Source of the DNA: Pseudarthrobacter defluvii
GTDB lineage: Bacteria; Actinomycetota; Actinomycetes; Actinomycetales; Micrococcaceae
Length of the DNA stretch: 64,000 bases
Direction of reading: 5' to 3'
Assembly (NCBI RefSeq): GCF_030323865.1
Contig: NZ_CP066362.1
Span: 3,782,001-3,846,000, forward strand
Positions 36,589-44,460 of the stretch are shown piece by piece. The notes under the pieces were generated by a model that saw nothing but the letters and a program-made list of their open reading frames with translations, was not told the DNA's origin and did no database searches. Position 1 is the stretch's first letter, and the number at the start of each line of letters is the position of its first letter. Made by a program: the position numbers and the translations under genes.

Positions 36589-38670
36589 ATGAGCCCAGCC
36601 CCCGTCATCATCGCCGTCGACGGGCGCTCCGGCGCAGGGAAAACCACCCTCGCCGTCGAACTCGCGGCACGCCTCCGCGCCCACCACAAAGTCTCGCTGT
36701 TCCACCTGGAGGAGATCTACCCCGGCTGGGACGGACTGGCCGCCGGCATCGAACGCTATGTCACCACGGTCCTCACGCCGCTGAGCCGCGGCGAGGCTGC
36801 CGCCTGGACCAGCTGGGATTGGGAAAACCATTACGACGGCGACGCCCGGGTGACGCTGCCCGCGGAGATCGTCATCGTGGAGGGCGTAGGGGCCGCCGCG
36901 GAAGCCGCCCGCCCCCTGATTGACGCAGTGGTCTGGGCCGAGTCGCCGGACGACGTCCGCCGGACCCGGGCGCTGGACCGGGACGGCGCAACCTTTGAAC
37001 CACATTGGGACCGCTGGGCTGCGCAGGAGGAAGAGTGGCTGGGACGCGACGACGTGCCCCGACACGCTGACCTCCGCGTACAGAACCTTGCAGACGGATC
37101 GGCCCCGTACGACCTGCTGCAGCTCCTCCCCTACCTGCCTGCCCTGGCACAGGTCCTCGCGCCTGAACTCTCCGCACGCCGGGGCCTCCGGCTGCACGCC
37201 GAGCGGCTGGATACCGCGCCGGGCGCGCCTGCACTGTTCCAGTCGCTCTATGGAGCATCGGGCAATGCCGTGTGGCTGGACTCCTCGAACGCGGGTACAG
37301 GTGGACAGGACGAACCGGACCCGGCGGTGCGTACTGCCGCCGGGCGCAGCCGGTTCAGCATCATGGCGGACGACGGCGGCACGTTCGGACAGTCCGTCAC
37401 GCACCGTTCGGGGGTAAGCCGGATCAGCGCCGGCTCCTGCACCGCGAAAGTCCCGGGCCCGTTCTTCCGGTGGCTGGATAGCGTCTGGGGCCGTCGGGCG
37501 GTGCGCAGCCCGGAGGGCTACCCCGGTGAATTCACGCTGGGCTGGCTGGGCTGCCTGGGCTATGAGTTGAAGCGCGAAACGGGCGGCAGCGACTTGTCCG
37601 CCCCCACCCCGGACGCCGCCTTGGTTTTCGCCGGCCGGGCCGTGGTCCTGGACCATGCCGAAAAGGCCACCTGGCTGCTGGCGCTGGAGGCACCCGACGC
37701 CGGCGAGTGGCTGGCCCGGGCGCGGGCGGCCGTGAAAGCCGCCGCAGCCGTGGAAGCGGGCGCAACCGTGGAAGCCGGCGGCAGCACCGGCGTCGTACCT
37801 TCCCCGCCGCCGGCCTTCCTCAGCCGGGACACCGGCGCCGGGTACCGGGAAAAGATCGCCGCCGCCCAGCACGAGATTGCCCAGGGAAACACCTACGAGG
37901 TGTGCCTGACCACCACGCTCGAAGCCCGGATCCCGGCCGGCTCGCTGGACCCGTGGGCCACCTACCTGGCACTGCGCCGCAGGAACCCGGCGCCGTTTGC
38001 CAGCTACCTCCGGCTGGGAGACCTCACAGTGGCCAGCACCTCACCCGAGCGGTTCCTGAAGATAGCGTCCGACGGCGGGATGCGCGCTGAACCGATCAAG
38101 GGCACCCGGCGCCGGGCCGCCGACCCGGAGGAGGACGGCAGGCTGCGCACGGACCTGGCCACCTCCCTGAAGGACAGGGCCGAGAACATCATGATCGTGG
38201 ACCTGCTGCGTAACGACCTCAGCCACTTCGCCGAACCCGGCTCCGTTACGGTCAGCCGGCTTTGCGCGATCGAAAGCTACGCCACCGTGCACCAGATGGT
38301 CAGCACCATTGACGCGCAGCTCCTCCCGGGGGCACCACGGGCAGAGGCGGTGGCAGCCTGTTTCCCGGCGGGCTCCATGACCGGGGCCCCCAAGATCAGC
38401 ACCATGGCCATCCTGGACCGGCTGGAGGCGGGGCCGCGGGGGCTCTATTCCGGCGCCGTCGGCTACTTTTCGCTCAACGGGGCGGCCGACCTCGCCGTCG
38501 CCATCCGGACGCTGGTGCTCAACACGGAGGGGGACGGGACCGTGGAACTCTCTCTCGGCGTCGGCGGCGCCATTACCTCGGACTCCGTTCCTGACGAGGA
38601 ATATGAAGAGATTCGCACCAAGGCCTACGGTGTGCTCTCAACCCTGGGCACAACCTTCCCCGAAGCCTGA
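36589..38670 (+). CDS. pabB: P-loop kinase-like domain fused to aminodeoxychorismate synthase component I
   Basis: 693 residues. Residues 1 to about 195 form a uridine-kinase-like P-loop NTPase, with Walker A GRSGAGKTT (12-20) and a Walker B-like IVIVEGVGA. From about 205 onward the protein is a chorismate-utilising enzyme: AQGNTYEVCLTTTLEA, TSPERFL, the PabB-specific PIKGTRRR, ENIMIVDLLRNDLSHF, PAGSMTGAPKISTM and GAVGYFSLNG are all present. PabB aminates chorismate for folate synthesis. The glutaminase PabA is not adjacent, and a PabC-like gene lies 3 kb downstream. The kinase-PabB fusion is unusual; what the kinase acts on is unknown. Confidence 0.88.
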   Translation: MSPAPVIIAVDGRSGAGKTTLAVELAARLRAHHKVSLFHLEEIYPGWDGLAAGIERYVTTVLTPLSRGEAAAWTSWDWENHYDGDARVTLPAEIVIVEGVGAAAEAARPLIDAVVWAESPDDVRRTRALDRDGATFEPHWDRWAAQEEEWLGRDDVPRHADLRVQNLADGSAPYDLLQLLPYLPALAQVLAPELSARRGLRLHAERLDTAPGAPALFQSLYGASGNAVWLDSSNAGTGGQDEPDPAVRTAAGRSRFSIMADDGGTFGQSVTHRSGVSRISAGSCTAKVPGPFFRWLDSVWGRRAVRSPEGYPGEFTLGWLGCLGYELKRETGGSDLSAPTPDAALVFAGRAVVLDHAEKATWLLALEAPDAGEWLARARAAVKAAAAVEAGATVEAGGSTGVVPSPPPAFLSRDTGAGYREKIAAAQHEIAQGNTYEVCLTTTLEARIPAGSLDPWATYLALRRRNPAPFASYLRLGDLTVASTSPERFLKIASDGGMRAEPIKGTRRRAADPEEDGRLRTDLATSLKDRAENIMIVDLLRNDLSHFAEPGSVTVSRLCAIESYATVHQMVSTIDAQLLPGAPRAEAVAACFPAGSMTGAPKISTMAILDRLEAGPRGLYSGAVGYFSLNGAADLAVAIRTLVLNTEGDGTVELSLGVGGAITSDSVPDEEYEEIRTKAYGVLSTLGTTFPEA

Positions 38671-38837
38671 CACAGGGACCGCCCCGCCCCTGCCACGCGG
38701 CCTCCATCGTGCCTTCCATCCACACTGCGGACGCCGGTTTAGGAAGTCGGCACCGGGGGTAGGGCCTCAGAGCGTCAGCTGAACCGCTCAAGCCATGCGG
38801 CGGGCTCCAAGGCGCTTCAACGAGTTAGGTTTGCCGC

Positions 38838-40112
38838 GTGACGGACTCCTCCCATCCCCGCACCACCAGCAAGCAGGCACCGCGCAGCTTCAAATATGTC
38901 CTCATGCTGGGCGCCCTGGCCGCGCTTCCGGCACTCACCACGGACATGTACCTGCCCTCGCTGCCCGCCGTGGAAGCCGATCTTCACACCACCCAGACCG
39001 CGGCCCAGCTGACATTGTCCGGAACCCTGGTCGGGGCAGGGTTCGGCCAGCTGGTGATCGGCCCGTTCTCGGACCGGTTCGGGCGGCGGCTTCCGCTCAT
39101 CATCGGCATTACCCTGCACGTGGCCATCTCGCTGCTGTGCTCCATGACCCCAAACATCGAAACGCTGACGGGGCTGCGGGTGCTGCAGGGCTTCTTCAAT
39201 GCGGCCGCCGCGGTGGTGGCACTCGCCGTGATCCGTGACCGCTTTGTTGGCTCGGCTGCCGCCCAGCTGCTCTCCCGGTTGATGCTGGTGATCGGCGTGG
39301 CGCCGCTCCTTGCCCCCACCGTGGGGCAGGCCATCGCCGGGGCCTGGAACTGGCGTGCCGTCTTCTACGCGCTGGCACTCATCGGGGTGGTCCTGGTGGC
39401 AATCGTCCTGAAGTTCATGCCGGAGACGCTGCCGGAGGACCGGCGCAGTCCCGGCCACCCCAAGCACGTTGCCAGGGCCTACTGGGCGCTGCTGCGGGAC
39501 AGGCACTTCATGGCGCTGGCCGTCATTCCCGGGCTGGGGCTGGCCCTGATCATGAGCTATGTGGTGGGGTCGCCCTTCGTCTTCCAAAACGAGTACGGCC
39601 TCACCGCCCAGCAGTTTGCCCTCGTCTTCGCACTCAACGGCGCCGCGCTTGTCCTGTCGGCCCAGCTCAACGCCGCCTTGGTCAAGAAATTCCCGCCGGT
39701 ACGCCTCCTGCGCACCGCACTGCTGGTCCAGCTGGTCCTGGCCCTGCTGCTGCTCGTGGTGGTGGCAACGGGTGCCGGCGGAGCATTCGGGGCAGTCGCA
39801 GGCCTCTGGCTGGTGCTGTCGATGCAGGGCATGGTCCCGGCGAACGCCTCAGTCCTGGCACTGCACAATTACGGCCACATGGCGGGAACCGCGGCAGCGG
39901 TGATCGGCGCCCTTCAGTCCGGGGTGGCCGGACTCGTCAGCCCACTGGTGGGGGTCCTGGGCGGGAATTCGCTGTCGATGGTCATCGTCATGATCGGCAG
40001 CTGCGCCCTGGCGGTGACGGTGCTAGCCGTGGGAACGCCCGCCTACCGGAAGGGCGGCTGGGCGGAACATGCAGGGCGCGACGACGGCCAGCGGGTAAGT
40101 GCCGACGACTAG
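38838..40112 (+). CDS. Bcr/CflA-type MFS exporter
   Basis: 424 residues with 12 predicted helices. The N-terminal LALLPALTTDMYLPSLP-like segment (here ALAALPALTTDMYLPSLPAV) and the motif A-like GPFSDRFGRRLPLI, then AGAWNWRAVFYALA in helix 5, are typical of the Bcr/CflA drug-resistance subfamily. GTG start. It likely exports small toxic compounds by proton antiport. It converges on the cardiolipin synthase gene with 41 bp between; no strong hairpin is seen there. Confidence 0.9.
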   Translation: MTDSSHPRTTSKQAPRSFKYVLMLGALAALPALTTDMYLPSLPAVEADLHTTQTAAQLTLSGTLVGAGFGQLVIGPFSDRFGRRLPLIIGITLHVAISLLCSMTPNIETLTGLRVLQGFFNAAAAVVALAVIRDRFVGSAAAQLLSRLMLVIGVAPLLAPTVGQAIAGAWNWRAVFYALALIGVVLVAIVLKFMPETLPEDRRSPGHPKHVARAYWALLRDRHFMALAVIPGLGLALIMSYVVGSPFVFQNEYGLTAQQFALVFALNGAALVLSAQLNAALVKKFPPVRLLRTALLVQLVLALLLLVVVATGAGGAFGAVAGLWLVLSMQGMVPANASVLALHNYGHMAGTAAAVIGALQSGVAGLVSPLVGVLGGNSLSMVIVMIGSCALAVTVLAVGTPAYRKGGWAEHAGRDDGQRVSADD

Positions 40113-40153
40113 GGGTTGCGGCAGTTAGTGCACGTACCTCTATTGGACGGTGG

Positions 40154-41629
40154 CTATTGCACGGTGGCCGTCAGCCGGGCCACATTGTCCACGTAGCGCG
40201 CAGCGAGCGGGCGGTTGAGCCAGTCCGCCAGCTTGAGCTCATGGGATATGTCCCGGTAGGTGTCCTCCACCGCGCGCATCTTGTTCACGATGTCCTCGCC
40301 CAGGAGCATCACGGACACCTCAAGGTTCAGTGAGAAGGACCGCATGTCCATGTTGCTGGAGCCCAGGACGGCCACTTCGTCGTCAATGGTGAAGTGCTTT
40401 GCGTGCAGCACGAACGGGGCCTTGTACAGGTAGATGCGCACGCCGGCTTCCAGGAGGGCCTCGTAATAGGACCGCTGGGCGTGGTGGACCAGGAACTGGT
40501 CGCCCTTTTCGGACACGAACAGCTCCACGTCAACGCCCCGCTGGGCCGCCGTGGTGATGGCGTACAGCAGGGAATCGTCCGGAACGAAGTAGGGGCTGCA
40601 GATGGAGATCCGGTGCTGCGCCGAGTAAATGAGGGTGTTGAACAGCCGCAGGTTGTTTTCGGTGATGAACCCCGGGCCGCTGGGCACCACCTGGGCCGTG
40701 ATGCCACCGGGATGCGGATCCGAGGGAAGCTGCAGCTGGTGTTCCAGTGATTCGTCGGTTTCGCTCAGCCAGTCCGTGGCAAACACGACGTTCAGGGTGG
40801 TGACGATGGGTCCGCGCAGGCATGCCATCAGCTCCACCCATTCGCGGCCTGCCTTGCGGTGGCGGGGGTTGTTGTAGGAGGGCTCGATCAGGTTCTGCGA
40901 CCCCGTGAATGCAATTTCACCGTCCACCACCATGATCTTGCGGTGGTTGCGGAGGTCCGGGCGGCGCCACTGACCGTGGATGGGCAGGAGGGGCAGCATC
41001 CGCTTCCACTGGATCTTGCCCGCCTTGAGCCGCTTGAGCAGCTTCCTGTACCCCTGGATGCGCAGCGTGCCGATGTGGTCGAACAGGATGCGCACTTCGA
41101 CGCCGCGCTCGGCCGCTTCCTCCAGGGCGGTGAGGAGATCGTTGGTGACGTGGTCCGAGCTCATGATGTAGAACTCGGCATTGACGAACTTCTTCGCCTT
41201 CCGCACAGCCTTCGTCATTTCCAGGATGGAGTCCGGGTAACCGGGAATGAGGTCCACCGTGTTGCCGTCCACCATGGGCAGCGACCCCAGGGTGCGGTTG
41301 AGCTCAGAGGCGGACTTGACCCACTCCGGGCCGGGGTAGTCGCTTTCTACATCCGACAGCGCCGTGATGCCTGCCTGTACCCGGTCGTTGACCAGCTGCT
41401 GCTGCGCGCGCCGCCGGCGGGACAGCTGGAAATTGCCGAACAGTAGGAACAGGACGATGCCGACGAAAGGAATGAAGAAAATCCCCAGCAGCCAGGCCAT
41501 GGCCGTGGTGGGGCGCCTGTTGCCGGGAATGATGCCCAGGGCCAGGACCCTGATGGCCAGGTCGGCAAAGCCCAGGAGGACCACCACCCACGTGGGCGCG
41601 GTGCCGGCAAGCGAAAAAGGCCACAACAC
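40154..41629 (-). CDS. cls: Cardiolipin synthase (phospholipase D superfamily)
   Basis: 491 residues. Two N-terminal membrane helices (TWVVVLLGFADLAIRVLALG and MAWLLGIFFIPFVGIVLFLL) anchor two phospholipase D domains with HKD motifs: His229-Lys231-Asp236 (HRKIMVVDG) and His409-Lys411-Asp416 (HAKHFTIDD). Both are complete. It condenses phosphatidylglycerol into cardiolipin at the membrane. GTG start preceded by GGGAG. It is monocistronic; the divergent pabC-like gene starts about 90 bp away. Confidence 0.94.
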   Translation of the reverse strand: MLWPFSLAGTAPTWVVVLLGFADLAIRVLALGIIPGNRRPTTAMAWLLGIFFIPFVGIVLFLLFGNFQLSRRRRAQQQLVNDRVQAGITALSDVESDYPGPEWVKSASELNRTLGSLPMVDGNTVDLIPGYPDSILEMTKAVRKAKKFVNAEFYIMSSDHVTNDLLTALEEAAERGVEVRILFDHIGTLRIQGYRKLLKRLKAGKIQWKRMLPLLPIHGQWRRPDLRNHRKIMVVDGEIAFTGSQNLIEPSYNNPRHRKAGREWVELMACLRGPIVTTLNVVFATDWLSETDESLEHQLQLPSDPHPGGITAQVVPSGPGFITENNLRLFNTLIYSAQHRISICSPYFVPDDSLLYAITTAAQRGVDVELFVSEKGDQFLVHHAQRSYYEALLEAGVRIYLYKAPFVLHAKHFTIDDEVAVLGSSNMDMRSFSLNLEVSVMLLGEDIVNKMRAVEDTYRDISHELKLADWLNRPLAARYVDNVARLTATVQ

Positions 41630-41722
41630 GTCTATAACTCCCGGGAAATTGGGCTCCGGAGGACTGCTTCCGGCCGGGGCGCTCTGCCCAGCTTATCCGC
41701 GGTGCCGCACTAAGCTGGTGCC

Positions 41723-42652
41723 ATGACCTCTCCAGCCCCAGTGGTTCTCCTTTTCCTCGATCCCGCATTTCCTGACGGCAGGGCGGCCGACGCGTCCCAA
41801 CCCCAGTTGCTGGTCACGGATCTTGGGGTTACAAGGGGCGACGGCGTCTTCGAAACCATGCTGGCGGTGGGCGGGTCGGTGCGGAAAATGCAGGCCCACC
41901 TGGACCGGCTGGCAGGCTCCGCCGCAGCCCTGGACCTGGACATCCCGGACCAGGACGCGTGGCGGCGTGCCATTGCCGCTGCCGTGGCCCGGCACCGGTC
42001 AGAGAACCCGCCGGCAGACCCTGCCGCCGATGAACTGGTGGTCAAGCTGGTGGTGACCCGCGGCGTGGAGGGCGCCCCCGCTCCCACGGCCTGGGTGCAG
42101 GCATCGCCCGCCGGGGCAGCCGGCCGCCGGCAGCGCGAAACGGGCATCGACGTCATCCTCCTTGACCGCGGCTACGACAGCGACGTGGCCGAACGGGCAC
42201 CCTGGCTGCTCCTGGGCGCCAAGACTCTTTCCTACGCCGTCAACATGGCAGCGCTCCGCTATGCGCACAAGCAGGGCGCGGACGACGTCATCTTCCTGTC
42301 CTCCGACGGCCGCGTCCTGGAGGGCCCCACGTCCACGGTCCTGCTGGCGCATGCGGGAAAGTCCGACGACGGCACGCCGGTGAAGCGCCTCATCACACCC
42401 CAGCTGGACAGCGGCATCCTCCCTGGAACCTCCCAGGGCGCCCTTTTCGCTGCCGCGAAGGCGGCGGGCTGGGAGCTGGGCTACGGCCCGCTGGAACCGC
42501 AGGACCTCCTGGACGCGGATGCGGTCTGGCTGATCTCCAGCGTCCGCCTGCTTGCTCCCGTGAACACGATCGACGGAAAGCAGATCGGCAGCCCCTCCCT
42601 CCAGAAGGAGCTGACTGCAGAGTTGAGCGGGCTCTTCGCGGGCATCCAGTAG
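41723..42652 (+). CDS. pabC: Class IV aminotransferase, probable aminodeoxychorismate lyase
   Basis: 309-residue PLP enzyme of fold type IV. The PLP lysine is Lys167 in GAKTLSYAVNM and the PLP-binding Glu200 lies in DGRVLEGPTSTVLL. The N-terminus DLGVTRGDGVFETM fits the lyase/BCAT group. Because a PabB gene is 3 kb away, 4-amino-4-deoxychorismate lyase (releasing pyruvate and p-aminobenzoate) is the best guess. A D-amino-acid or branched-chain aminotransferase is the alternative, since these cannot be separated by motif alone. Confidence 0.8.
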   Translation: MTSPAPVVLLFLDPAFPDGRAADASQPQLLVTDLGVTRGDGVFETMLAVGGSVRKMQAHLDRLAGSAAALDLDIPDQDAWRRAIAAAVARHRSENPPADPAADELVVKLVVTRGVEGAPAPTAWVQASPAGAAGRRQRETGIDVILLDRGYDSDVAERAPWLLLGAKTLSYAVNMAALRYAHKQGADDVIFLSSDGRVLEGPTSTVLLAHAGKSDDGTPVKRLITPQLDSGILPGTSQGALFAAAKAAGWELGYGPLEPQDLLDADAVWLISSVRLLAPVNTIDGKQIGSPSLQKELTAELSGLFAGIQ

Positions 42653-42713
42653 GCCCCTGCAACAGGCGCTTAATCCCTTTTCCCGCTCCCGGTTCACCCG
42701 TAAGGTGTGGACC

Positions 42714-43178
42714 ATGGACTCGCGAAACCTGCCGATCGAAAACCTGTCCTTCGACGACTGCTGGGAACTGCTCGACAATGACACGGTGGGCCGTCTGGCC
42801 ATCGTGGTGGACGAGCATCCGGAAATCTTCCCTGTGAACTATGTCGTGCACCTGCGCAGCATCGTCTTCCGCACGGCTCCTGGGTCAAAGCTCTGGGGCG
42901 CCAGGATGGAACGGCCGGCCGCGCTGGAAATCGACGGCTACGACTCCTCCACTGAACGGGCCTGGAGCGTGGTGGTCCGGGGCGACACGGAAATCATTGA
43001 GGACCAGGCCGTCAGGGATGCAGTGGACGGCCTTGGCCTGGAGCCGTGGCAGCCCGGCGAGAAGGCCAACTATGTCAGGCTGGGAGCTAAGGCGTTGACA
43101 GGGCGTAGGTTCCAGGTGAACCGGCCGGACGTCTGGAACACCCGGGTCCAGGACCGGCGCCGCGCCTCGTTCGAGTAG
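42714..43178 (+). CDS. FMN-binding split-barrel (pyridoxamine 5'-phosphate oxidase-like) protein
   Basis: 154 residues of the split-barrel flavoprotein fold, resembling the NimA-like/PPOX family: LSFDDCWELLDNDTVGRLAIVVDEHPEIFPVNY is the standard opening (seen in pieces at residues 10-42), followed by SIVFRTAPGSKL. ATG at 42714 has AAGGTG 6 nt upstream; a GTG three codons earlier overlaps that site. Such proteins use FMN or F420 to reduce small molecules or bind haem; the substrate is unknown. Confidence 0.85.
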   Translation: MDSRNLPIENLSFDDCWELLDNDTVGRLAIVVDEHPEIFPVNYVVHLRSIVFRTAPGSKLWGARMERPAALEIDGYDSSTERAWSVVVRGDTEIIEDQAVRDAVDGLGLEPWQPGEKANYVRLGAKALTGRRFQVNRPDVWNTRVQDRRRASFE

Positions 43179-43180
43179 CA

Positions 43181-43199
43181 GGCGCCTGCGTCAGGCGCC
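43181..43199. terminator. Convergent hairpin
   Basis: GGCGCCTG (43181-43188), loop CGT, CAGGCGCC (43192-43199). It lies between the stop codons of the split-barrel and TetR genes, overlapping the last TetR codons. Confidence 0.5.
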
Positions 43200-43895
43200 G
43201 GAACGGGCCGCCTGCCGTGAAAGCTGTGCCTCCAGCCCGGAGAGCAGGATGGTGAGTCCCTGATCAAGCTCCGCGGCGCCGTCGTATTCCGCCAGGGCCG
43301 GAGCCAGGGCACGCAGCCTGGGAAACTCCTTGGCAGGCAGGCGGTGGAGCCCCAGCCGCAGCAGCACCTCGTTTTCTTCCGGGTCCACCACGTACTCCTG
43401 CAGCTCGTTGAGGATGTGCCCGTAGAGGAAGCCGTAGTAGGCGCGGTAGACGTGGAGCGCATCGGCCGGCTTGAATCCTGCCGCCACCAGCAGGGACAGG
43501 ATTTGCTCCAGCGGCCGCAGCGTGCCCAGCGGCCGCAGGCCCAGCGGAGTGGACAGGGGCCGCGTCACCAGCAAGGGCACAACGTTGGGGTGCTCAAGTG
43601 CCAGGCCGCGCAGCTCGTGGGCAAGGACCCGCAGCTGCGCTTTCCAGTCCGGGTCCCCGGCATCGATTGAGAGCTGGTCGAGGACAAGCTCTGCCACGCC
43701 GTCGAGCAGGGCGGCGCGGTTTTCGGCATACCGGTACAGGCTCATGGGATCCCTGCCGAGTTCCTGCCCCAGCCGCCGCATGCTCAGCGCTTCCAGGCCT
43801 TCGGCGTCAACCAGTTCCAGGGCTTTGGCCAGCACGATGTCCCTGCTGAGCCTCGTTTTGGGCGAGCCGGGCCCGGAAGTATCGGCGGAAGCCAT
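43191..43895 (-). CDS. TetR-family regulator with TetR_C-type ligand domain
   Basis: 234 residues. The helix-turn-helix LSMRRLGQELGRDPMSLYRY is followed by a C-terminal domain with the pattern of the tetracycline-repressor-like subgroup (RALALEHPNVVPLLVTRPL-like, AGFKPADALHVYRAYYGFLYG). Its likely binding site is the perfect palindrome GTCTACAGTGTAGAC 75 bp upstream of its own start. It shares that region with the divergent small gene at 44121. Target pathway not evident; the nearby split-barrel gene is a convergent neighbour. Confidence 0.88.
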   Translation of the reverse strand: MASADTSGPGSPKTRLSRDIVLAKALELVDAEGLEALSMRRLGQELGRDPMSLYRYAENRAALLDGVAELVLDQLSIDAGDPDWKAQLRVLAHELRGLALEHPNVVPLLVTRPLSTPLGLRPLGTLRPLEQILSLLVAAGFKPADALHVYRAYYGFLYGHILNELQEYVVDPEENEVLLRLGLHRLPAKEFPRLRALAPALAEYDGAAELDQGLTILLSGLEAQLSRQAARSGA

Positions 43896-43969
43896 CGAAA
43901 AATCCTCACTGCCGGCCGTGGTCCTGATAGGCGCCGGGCCGGTTGCCTCATATTTGGTCTACAGGTAAA

Positions 43970-43984
43970 GTCTACAGTGTAGAC
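43970..43984. promoter_or_regulatory. TetR operator palindrome
   Basis: GTCTACAGTGTAGAC is a perfect 7-1-7 palindrome. A further half-site GTCTACA lies at 43957-43963, 13 bp away. Confidence 0.75.
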
Positions 43985-44120
43985 GTCGTGGTGAGAGCAC
44001 ATGCGCTCCCCGAAAGTCGAGGGGAACGCCTACAAAATCCTTTGCCATCTTGTGCAGGGCATCGAGATTCGCCGCTGTAGCCTACCGGCGGCACCAGGCA
44101 CCGAGCGAAGGGACGCCGTC

Positions 44121-44375
44121 ATGGCCAATTCGCAGTTCGATCTTTTCTTGAACGAAGCCACCTATTCCGACCACGCTTCCGGCTTCACCCTGGACCGGGA
44201 CCGGCTCTATGGGTTGTACACCAGCTGGTGCATGATCAATCAGCAGCCGCTCGGCAGCGAATCCACTTTCTGGTCAGCCATGAAGCACAGGATCAACCCC
44301 GGCCACAACGGACTCCGCATGAAGGGCCCAGCCGCCGCAGACTATATCCTCGCCAGCTATCCGGGGCTTGTCTAG
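44121..44375 (+). CDS. Small conserved-looking protein, function unknown
   Basis: 84 residues from ATG at 44121, preceded by GAAGGGA. The pattern LYGLYTSWCMINQQPLGSES then TFWSAMKHRI recalls the winged-helix segment at the end of some phage or plasmid primase/helicases (a Trp-Cys pair followed by FxxALxxR). This is only a resemblance, and no other phage gene is nearby. An open frame extends 40 codons upstream without a ribosome site. Followed by a good terminator, which supports a real transcription unit. Confidence 0.65.
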   Translation: MANSQFDLFLNEATYSDHASGFTLDRDRLYGLYTSWCMINQQPLGSESTFWSAMKHRINPGHNGLRMKGPAAADYILASYPGLV

Positions 44376-44420
44376 CTTCCCCGGGCCGCCTTGGGGCAAC
44401 CCGCGGGCGCACGAACACAT

Positions 44421-44450
44421 GCTGTGGCACTCCGGTGCCACGGCATTTTT
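44421..44450 (+). terminator. Rho-independent terminator
   Basis: GTGGCAC (44424-44430), tetraloop TCCG, GTGCCAC (44435-44441), then GGCATTTTT. It closes the 84-residue gene and lies 11 bp before the convergent acyltransferase stop. Confidence 0.8.
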
Positions 44451-44460
44451 CATGTCCGGC

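Noticed and set aside
44001..44120. N-terminal extension of the 84-residue gene
   Set aside because: No ribosome site before the upstream ATG and the added residues do not look like protein-coding sequence; the ATG at 44121 has GAAGGGA.
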